Assembly (NCBI RefSeq): GCF_007829815.1 | Contig: NZ_VIWT01000001.1 | Span: forward strand, 1,883,501 to 1,947,500 | Source: Kitasatospora viridis | Lineage (GTDB): Bacteria > Actinomycetota > Actinomycetes > Streptomycetales > Streptomycetaceae | Reading direction: 5' to 3' | DNA: 64,000 nucleotides | Shown: positions 59,037-64,000 of the stretch, piece after piece | Numbering within the stretch: the first letter of the stretch is position 1 | Layout: every line of letters starts with the position of its first letter | Program-made: the position numbers and the translations under genes | Notes under the pieces: generated by a model | What the model was told of the DNA's origin: nothing | Databases searched by the model: none | What the model saw: only the letters and a program-made list of their open reading frames with translations

Positions 59037-60107
59037 CTAGGACGAGCCGGCCAGCTGGTACAGGTTCCCGATCGTCGAGTCGAAGTACGCGCTGTACGAG
59101 GTGTCGTCGGTGTTGCCGCCCTGCTGGTAGCCGCCGATCACGCCGATCACCCGGCCGGTGGCGGTGGAGACCCAGGGGCCGCCGCTGGTGCCCGAGGGGT
59201 AGGACGGGCAGTCGATCCGGCGCTGGTAGGCGGACTGCTGGGTGGTGGCGTTGCTGCACAGGATCGGCTCGTCGGTGTTGTCCGGGTAGCCGTAGAGGCG
59301 AACGGTGGCGGTGAAGGACTCGTTCAGGCCCAGGTCGAAGCCGCCGACCACGTCCTGGATCTGCTTGCCGTTGTTCGGGGCGACCTGGAGGAGGGCGAAG
59401 TCCTGGTCCACGTCGCCGTTCTGCGACCAGCCGTTGGTGGTGAAGATCTTGGTGACCTGCCAGGTGCCGTAGGGGGTCTGGCCGTCCCGGTAGGCGGGGA
59501 CGAAGGTCACGCCGTTGGCGCTGCTGACGCAGTGCGCGGCGGTGAGGATCAGGTTGTGGCCCGGGCTGTTCACCACGCTGGCGGTGCAGAAGTGGTTGCC
59601 GGGGCCGGCCGAGCCGCTGAACAGCGCGCCGACCCGGTTGGACTCCGGACCGGCGGGCGCCACCGCGGTGGTCGGCGCCGAGCGGGTGTCCGGGGTGGAC
59701 GGGTCGGGCGCAGGAGTCGAGGGGTCCGGCGTGGGCGTCGGGGTGGGCGAGTCCGAGGTGGCGGGGGCCGACGGCGAGGGGGTGTTCACCGGCGGCAGCT
59801 GGGCCTGCGGCGAGTCGCTGGTGGGCGCCGGCTCGACCGCCTGGCCGGCGGCGCCGGCGGCGGCCGCCGCGGCCGCGGAGGAGGCCGGGGCACTGGACGG
59901 CACCTGGGAGGCCGGGGCCGGCGCCGCCTGGCGCGTCGCCTTGGCGGCCGCACGGTGGCTGGTCAGGCCGGTGAAGGCCCAGGCGTCGGAGGAGAAGAGA
60001 CTGACCCCGGCGACCGCGCCGAGCAGCACCACGGCCAGGGTGGCCAGTGCGACGGCCGGACGGTAGGCGGGGCGGCGAGGTTCCCGGCGACGGCGCTGAC
60101 TGATCAT
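59037..60107 (-). CDS. Secreted or anchored trypsin-like serine protease (S1 family)
   Basis: Protein of 356 residues. Basic N-terminus, hydrophobic signal or anchor (about 14-36, AVALATLAVVLLGAVAGVSL), a 100-residue Pro/Ser/Thr/Ala-rich linker and a catalytic domain with LTAAHC (His), VDQDFALLQV (Asp) and PSGTSGGPW (Ser), so the triad is complete. Cys pairs flank the His and Ser regions. ATG at 60107 with AGGAG 10 nt upstream. It may process exported proteins; its position beside the secretion-like module is suggestive only. Confidence 0.9.
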   Translation of the reverse strand: MISQRRRREPRRPAYRPAVALATLAVVLLGAVAGVSLFSSDAWAFTGLTSHRAAAKATRQAAPAPASQVPSSAPASSAAAAAAAGAAGQAVEPAPTSDSPQAQLPPVNTPSPSAPATSDSPTPTPTPDPSTPAPDPSTPDTRSAPTTAVAPAGPESNRVGALFSGSAGPGNHFCTASVVNSPGHNLILTAAHCVSSANGVTFVPAYRDGQTPYGTWQVTKIFTTNGWSQNGDVDQDFALLQVAPNNGKQIQDVVGGFDLGLNESFTATVRLYGYPDNTDEPILCSNATTQQSAYQRRIDCPSYPSGTSGGPWVSTATGRVIGVIGGYQQGGNTDDTSYSAYFDSTIGNLYQLAGSS

Positions 60108-60387
60108 CAGACGGTGACTCCTGCCCACGAAGGAACTCGTGCTCGGTGGCCTCGGTCGGCCGACGGTGCGGCGCCCTGGGTGCGGCGCCTCGGCCTCAAT
60201 CCGACTATCACCCGGCGCACTGGATACCGGATGATGCTCGGCTGAGAGCCGCCTGAGAAATCCACCGACCGGGGTAAAACACGTGGGCACGGTTCGGCGA
60301 CGGGAGGGCGTCGGCGGATCTTCCGATCACATCATCGCTGACGGTACGTGGGAGGAGAAGGGGTCGTCCGGGGGCGGACGGTGCGGG

Positions 60388-61887
60388 TCAGGCCGCGGTC
60401 GCCCGCACCTGGGCCTCGCTCCCCGCCCCCGCGCGCTCCCCCTCGCCGGGTCGGTGATCGACCATCACCAGGGCGACCACCGCGGCGACCAGGAAGATCC
60501 CGAACGCCACCCAGGCGGCCACGCTGTAGCCGTGCACCGCGCCGGCGTTGCGGACCGCCGTGCTGCCCGCGTTCTTGCCGACCAGGTAGGCGGTGGTGGC
60601 GCTGGCCGCGATGGTGTTCAGCAGCGCGGTGCCGATCGAGCCGCCGACCTGCTGGGCGGTGTTGATGGTGGCCGCCGCCGCGCCGGTCTCGCGCGGCGCG
60701 ACGCCCAGCGTGGCCAGGCTCATCGCGGGCATGAAGACCAGGCCCATGCCGAACCCGAGCAGCAGCATGCCGGGCAGCACCATGGCCGCGTACGCGCTGT
60801 CCACCCGCATCTGGGCCAGCCAGGCCATCCCGGCACCGCCGAGCAGCAACCCGGGCACGATCAGGTTCCGGGACGGCACCCGGGTCATCAGCCGGGCCGC
60901 CACGCCGGTGGAGGCGAAGATGATCGCGCCGGTCATCGGCAGGAAGGCCACGCCGGTGAGCAGTGGCGAGTACCCCTTGACCGACTGCAGGTAGAAGGTG
61001 AGGAAGAGGAAGAGGCCGAACAGCCCCATCACGGCCAGCCCCACCGAGAGCGCGGCGCCGCCGCGGTTGCGGTCGCGGACGATGTGCAGCGGCAGCAGCG
61101 GGTGCGAGGAGGTGCGCTCGACCAGCACGAAGCCGACCTCCAGCAGCACCCCCAGCACCAGGCAGCCGAGCACCAGCCAGTCGCTCCAGCCGCGCGACTC
61201 GGCCTCCGAGGTGCCGTAGACGATGGCCAGCAGCCCGCCGCAGCCGAGCGCCGCGCCGGGCAGGTCGAGCGGGATCCGCCGGCCCTTGCCGATGTGGTCG
61301 CGGTGCAGCAGCAGGTAGGCGCCGGCCGCCGCGGCCAGCGCGATCGGCACGTTCACGAACAGGCACCAGCGCCAGTTCAGGTACTCGGTGAGCAGCCCGC
61401 CGGCGATGAACCCGATCGCGCTGCCGCCGCCCGCGATGGCACCGAAGATGCCGAAGGCGGTGGCCCGCTCACGCGGGTCGGTGAAGGTGGTGGAGAGCAG
61501 CCCGAGCGCCGAGGGCGCGAGCAGTGCGCCGAACGCGCCCTGCAGGGCGCGGGCGAAGAACAGCATCCCCGGGGTGGCCGCGGCGCCGCCGAGCGCCGAG
61601 GCGGCGGCGAAGCCGAGCAGCCCGATCATGAAGGTGCGTTTGCGGCCGAAGAGGTCGCCGAGCCGGCCGCCGAGCAGCAGCAGCCCGCCGAAGGCCAGGG
61701 TGTAGGCGGTCACCACCCACTGCCGGTCTCCGGTGGAGATGCCCAGGTCGCGCTGGGCGGACGGCAGGGCGATGTTCACGATCGTGATGTCGAGCACGAT
61801 CATCAGTTGAGCGACGGCGATCACGGCCAGTGCGCGCCAGCGGCGCGGGTCCGGCACCGGGTCGCTCGTCGCGTGTTGCGCGGACAC
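60388..61887 (-). CDS. MFS transporter, DHA2 (14-TM) drug-efflux type
   Basis: Protein of 499 residues with 14 predicted membrane segments. The DHA2 signatures are visible: LMIVLDITIVNIALPSAQRD in the first helix and GGRLGDLFGRKRTF in the loop between helices 2 and 3. It probably exports hydrophobic drugs by proton antiport. GTG at 61887 follows GGAAGG. No cognate regulator is adjacent. Confidence 0.92.
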   Translation of the reverse strand: MSAQHATSDPVPDPRRWRALAVIAVAQLMIVLDITIVNIALPSAQRDLGISTGDRQWVVTAYTLAFGGLLLLGGRLGDLFGRKRTFMIGLLGFAAASALGGAAATPGMLFFARALQGAFGALLAPSALGLLSTTFTDPRERATAFGIFGAIAGGGSAIGFIAGGLLTEYLNWRWCLFVNVPIALAAAAGAYLLLHRDHIGKGRRIPLDLPGAALGCGGLLAIVYGTSEAESRGWSDWLVLGCLVLGVLLEVGFVLVERTSSHPLLPLHIVRDRNRGGAALSVGLAVMGLFGLFLFLTFYLQSVKGYSPLLTGVAFLPMTGAIIFASTGVAARLMTRVPSRNLIVPGLLLGGAGMAWLAQMRVDSAYAAMVLPGMLLLGFGMGLVFMPAMSLATLGVAPRETGAAAATINTAQQVGGSIGTALLNTIAASATTAYLVGKNAGSTAVRNAGAVHGYSVAAWVAFGIFLVAAVVALVMVDHRPGEGERAGAGSEAQVRATAA

Positions 61888-62037
61888 GGGAGAGCCTTCC
61901 GGACGGGGGTGCCGTCGGCGTGCGCGAACGGCACTGCTCTCCAGCAGAACTCGCAGGCCCTGACAGATCAAGGAGATAACGGTTCAAATCGGGAATACCG
62001 GGATGTTTTTAGCAAGGCTTTAGGCGACGGCGCGGCG

Positions 62038-62063
62038 CCGGTCACCGGCACCGGTCACCGGCA
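62038..62063. repeat. 13-bp tandem repeat (two copies)
   Basis: CCGGTCACCGGCA occurs twice in tandem (62038-62050, 62051-62063), followed by CCGG, in the intergenic region between the DUF885 and MFS genes. Confidence 0.7.
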
Positions 62064-62085
62064 CCGGCTCTGGGCGCCGACGCGC

Positions 62086-62118
62086 GAGGGGACCCCGCCG
62101 CCCGAGCGGGGTCCCCTC
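62086..62118 (-). terminator. Terminator after the DUF885 gene
   Basis: Perfect 13-bp stem (62086-62098 with 62106-62118), 7-nt loop, 20 nt after the stop at 62138. Confidence 0.83.
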
Positions 62119-62137
62119 CGCGACGACCGCGGGCGCG

Positions 62138-63883
62138 TCAGAGCGCCGAGAGCTCCGCCACCAGGTCGTCCAGCCCCAGCGAGCCCTGGGAGAGGGCCGC
62201 CATGTGCCAGGCCTTGAGGTCGAACTCCTCGCCCCGCGCCTCGTGCGCCGCCCGGGCCGCGGACCGGCCGGTCAGCCAGGCCCGCTCGCCGAGCTTGTAG
62301 CCGATCGCCTGCCCGGGCATGCCCAGGTAGCGGACCAGCTCGCTGTCCAGGAAGTCCGGGGAGAGCCCGCAGTACTCGCCGAAGAACTCCCGGGCCAGCT
62401 CCGGGGTCATGGTCTCGCCCGGGTGGAACGGCGAGTCGGCCGGGAACTCCAGGCCGAGGTGCATGCCGATGTCCACGATCACCCGCAGCGCCCGCATCAT
62501 CTGGGCGTTCAGGTAGCCGAGGCGGTGGCCCGGGTCGGTGAGGTAGCCGAGCTCGTCCATCAGCCGCTCGGCGTAGAGCGCCCAGCCCTCCAGGTTGGCG
62601 CTCACCCCGCCCAGGCTGACCTGGTAGGTGGAGAGGTCGCCGGCCACGTAGTTCCACTGCGCGAGCTGCAGGTGGTGGCCGGGGACGCCCTCGTGGTACC
62701 AGGTGCTGACCAGGTCCCAGACCGGGAAGCGCTCTCGGCCCAGCAGCGGCAGCCAGGTGCGGCCGGGGCGGGTGAAGTCCAGCGAGGGGGCGGTGTAGTA
62801 CGGCGCGGCGGCGCTGCCGGCCGGGGCGATCCGGGACTCCACCCGGGTGATCGGCTCGGCCAGGTCGAAGTGCACGCCCTGCAGGTCGTTGACCGCCTGG
62901 TCCATCAGGGCCTGCAGGTACTCGCGGGCCTGCTCGGCGCCCTCGACCGACTCGCCGTCGGTGTCCAGCCACCGCATCGCCTGCATCGGGGTGCTGCCGG
63001 GGCGGACCTTGCCGGCCTCGGTGCGCATCTGGGCGGCCAGGTCGTGGAACTCGGTCCAGGCCCAGGCGTAGCCCTCGTCCAGGTCCAGCTCGGCGCCGGT
63101 CCAGAAGCGCACCCAACGCGCGTAGCGCTCGCGGCCCACCGCGTCGGGGGCGCCGGCGGCGGCCGGCCGGTAGACCTCGCCGAGCCAGTCGCGCAGGTCG
63201 GCGATGGCGGCGGTGGCGGCCCGGGCGTGGCCGATCAGCTCCTCGCGCAGGCTCTCCGGGGCCGGGCTGACCAGCACGCCGAACCAGCCGGCCGAGCGGG
63301 CCTGCTCGATCGCCTCCGGGGCGTCCGCCACCCACTCGCCGAGCTGGCCGATCACCGTCTCCACCTGGCGCGGGCCGGAGAGCAGGCCGGCCTCGATGCC
63401 GGCGGCCAGGGTCTGCCGGTACCCCCGGAGGGCCTGCGGCATCCGGGCCACCCGGCGGCCGAGCCTGGCCCAGTCCTCCTCGGTCTCGGTCGCGAGCAGG
63501 GTGAACATCTCGCGGGTGTTGTGCAGCGGCGAGCCGAGGTTGCGCACGGCGCGCAGGGTGTCGCCGGCGTCGTGCACGGCGAGTTCGGCGGTCAGCCGCT
63601 CGCGCAGCAGGCGGGCGCAGCGGCGCTCGGCGGCCGGGTCGTCGGCGCCGTCCACCAGGCCGGCGGCCTCGGCGGCGTCGAGCCGGGCGAGGGCGCGGCG
63701 GGCCAGCTCGGCGACGGCCTCCAGGCCGGCCGGGGAGAGGTCGGGGAGGCGGTCGTCCTCCGGGTTGAGACCGAGGTAGACCGCGGTCAGCGGGTCGAGA
63801 TCGGCGAGCGCCTGGACGTACTCGTCCGCGATGGTGCGCGGGGTCGCCACGGTGGCGGTGGAGGGATTCGGTTCGGAAGCCAT
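62138..63883 (-). CDS. DUF885 domain protein, putative metallopeptidase
   Basis: Protein of 581 residues. The family hallmark STWYHEGVPGHHLQ is present, a HExxxxHH-type zinc-binding motif, along with the conserved C-terminal GQAIGYKLGERAW. No signal peptide is seen, so it is probably cytoplasmic. Substrate unknown; relatives are carboxypeptidase-like. ATG at 63883 (MASEPNPSTATVA), weak upstream binding site. About 117 bp of upstream sequence remain before the window edge. Confidence 0.88.
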   Translation of the reverse strand: MASEPNPSTATVATPRTIADEYVQALADLDPLTAVYLGLNPEDDRLPDLSPAGLEAVAELARRALARLDAAEAAGLVDGADDPAAERRCARLLRERLTAELAVHDAGDTLRAVRNLGSPLHNTREMFTLLATETEEDWARLGRRVARMPQALRGYRQTLAAGIEAGLLSGPRQVETVIGQLGEWVADAPEAIEQARSAGWFGVLVSPAPESLREELIGHARAATAAIADLRDWLGEVYRPAAAGAPDAVGRERYARWVRFWTGAELDLDEGYAWAWTEFHDLAAQMRTEAGKVRPGSTPMQAMRWLDTDGESVEGAEQAREYLQALMDQAVNDLQGVHFDLAEPITRVESRIAPAGSAAAPYYTAPSLDFTRPGRTWLPLLGRERFPVWDLVSTWYHEGVPGHHLQLAQWNYVAGDLSTYQVSLGGVSANLEGWALYAERLMDELGYLTDPGHRLGYLNAQMMRALRVIVDIGMHLGLEFPADSPFHPGETMTPELAREFFGEYCGLSPDFLDSELVRYLGMPGQAIGYKLGERAWLTGRSAARAAHEARGEEFDLKAWHMAALSQGSLGLDDLVAELSAL

Positions 63884-64000
63884 TCGGACATCTTTTCGCA
63901 GCAGGGGCGCTTTGCAAGCCCCTTTCCGGAACCGAGTCTCGCTGTTCAGGGGCGTGTTGACGGACCGTGCGCCCGCCGGGCACGCCACGCAGCCACCGGG

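Overview
The window is very GC-rich and gene-dense, with strong G/C bias at third codon positions, many GTG and some TTG starts, and small proteins known mainly from streptomycetes (SCO5389 family, SAV_915 family, DUF6230/DUF6114). It carries the Scy and FilP cytoskeletal genes and is almost certainly chromosomal core DNA of a Streptomyces or Kitasatospora species. Gene order broadly follows the Streptomyces coelicolor region around SCO5353-SCO5419, as far as I recall it.

Layout. 1-912: the start of a DUF6114 gene and a DUF6230 secreted protein. 1556-11134: a thioredoxin-like co-chaperone, a TetR regulator, the large subunit of isobutyryl-CoA mutase, two DUF3817 membrane proteins around a MarR regulator, a DUF2127 protein, a second MarR, then MeaB, an acetyl-CoA acetyltransferase and methylmalonyl-CoA epimerase. 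11470-17259: scy (1584 codons of hendecad coiled coil) and filP, the polar-growth cytoskeleton. 17353-23669: a hydrolase, an ABC exporter pair, a small zinc-ribbon protein, a luciferase-like monooxygenase, an SCO5389-family protein and the mismatch endonuclease NucS. 23724-29045: an ATPase with a membrane anchor and a Ser/Ala-rich tail, a STAS protein, 3-hydroxybutyryl-CoA dehydrogenase, cobalamin adenosyltransferase and a DUF2550 protein. 29206-37163: the complete F1Fo ATP synthase operon (atpI-B-E-F-H-A-G-D-C, minus strand). 37493-47507: wall-polymer and translation genes (WecA-like transferase, divergent SHMT-like protein, LMW tyrosine phosphatase, Sua5, PrmC, RF1, L31, LCP protein) and rho. 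48142-55528: thrB, thrC, hom, lysA, argS and a single-domain response regulator. 55681-63883: tRNA-Arg(CCG), a small secreted protein, a four-gene type VII-secretion-like module, a trypsin-like protease, an MFS transporter and a DUF885 protein.

How the genes fit together. IcmA, MeaB, the epimerase, the adenosyltransferase, the thiolase and hydroxybutyryl-CoA dehydrogenase form a scattered set for C4 acyl-CoA and coenzyme-B12 mutase metabolism; the small B12-binding mutase subunit is not in the window. Scy and FilP serve tip growth. The aspartate-family amino-acid genes (lysA, hom, thrC, thrB) lie together beside argS. The least conventional stretch is 56033-58913, which looks like an accessory secreted-effector module. 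Other points of interest are a 51-codon, 152/153-identical duplication in scy, an SHMT-like protein lacking the usual PLP-contacting Asp and His, several TANNNT-N6/7-start (leaderless-type) promoters, and unusually strong hairpins after many genes.
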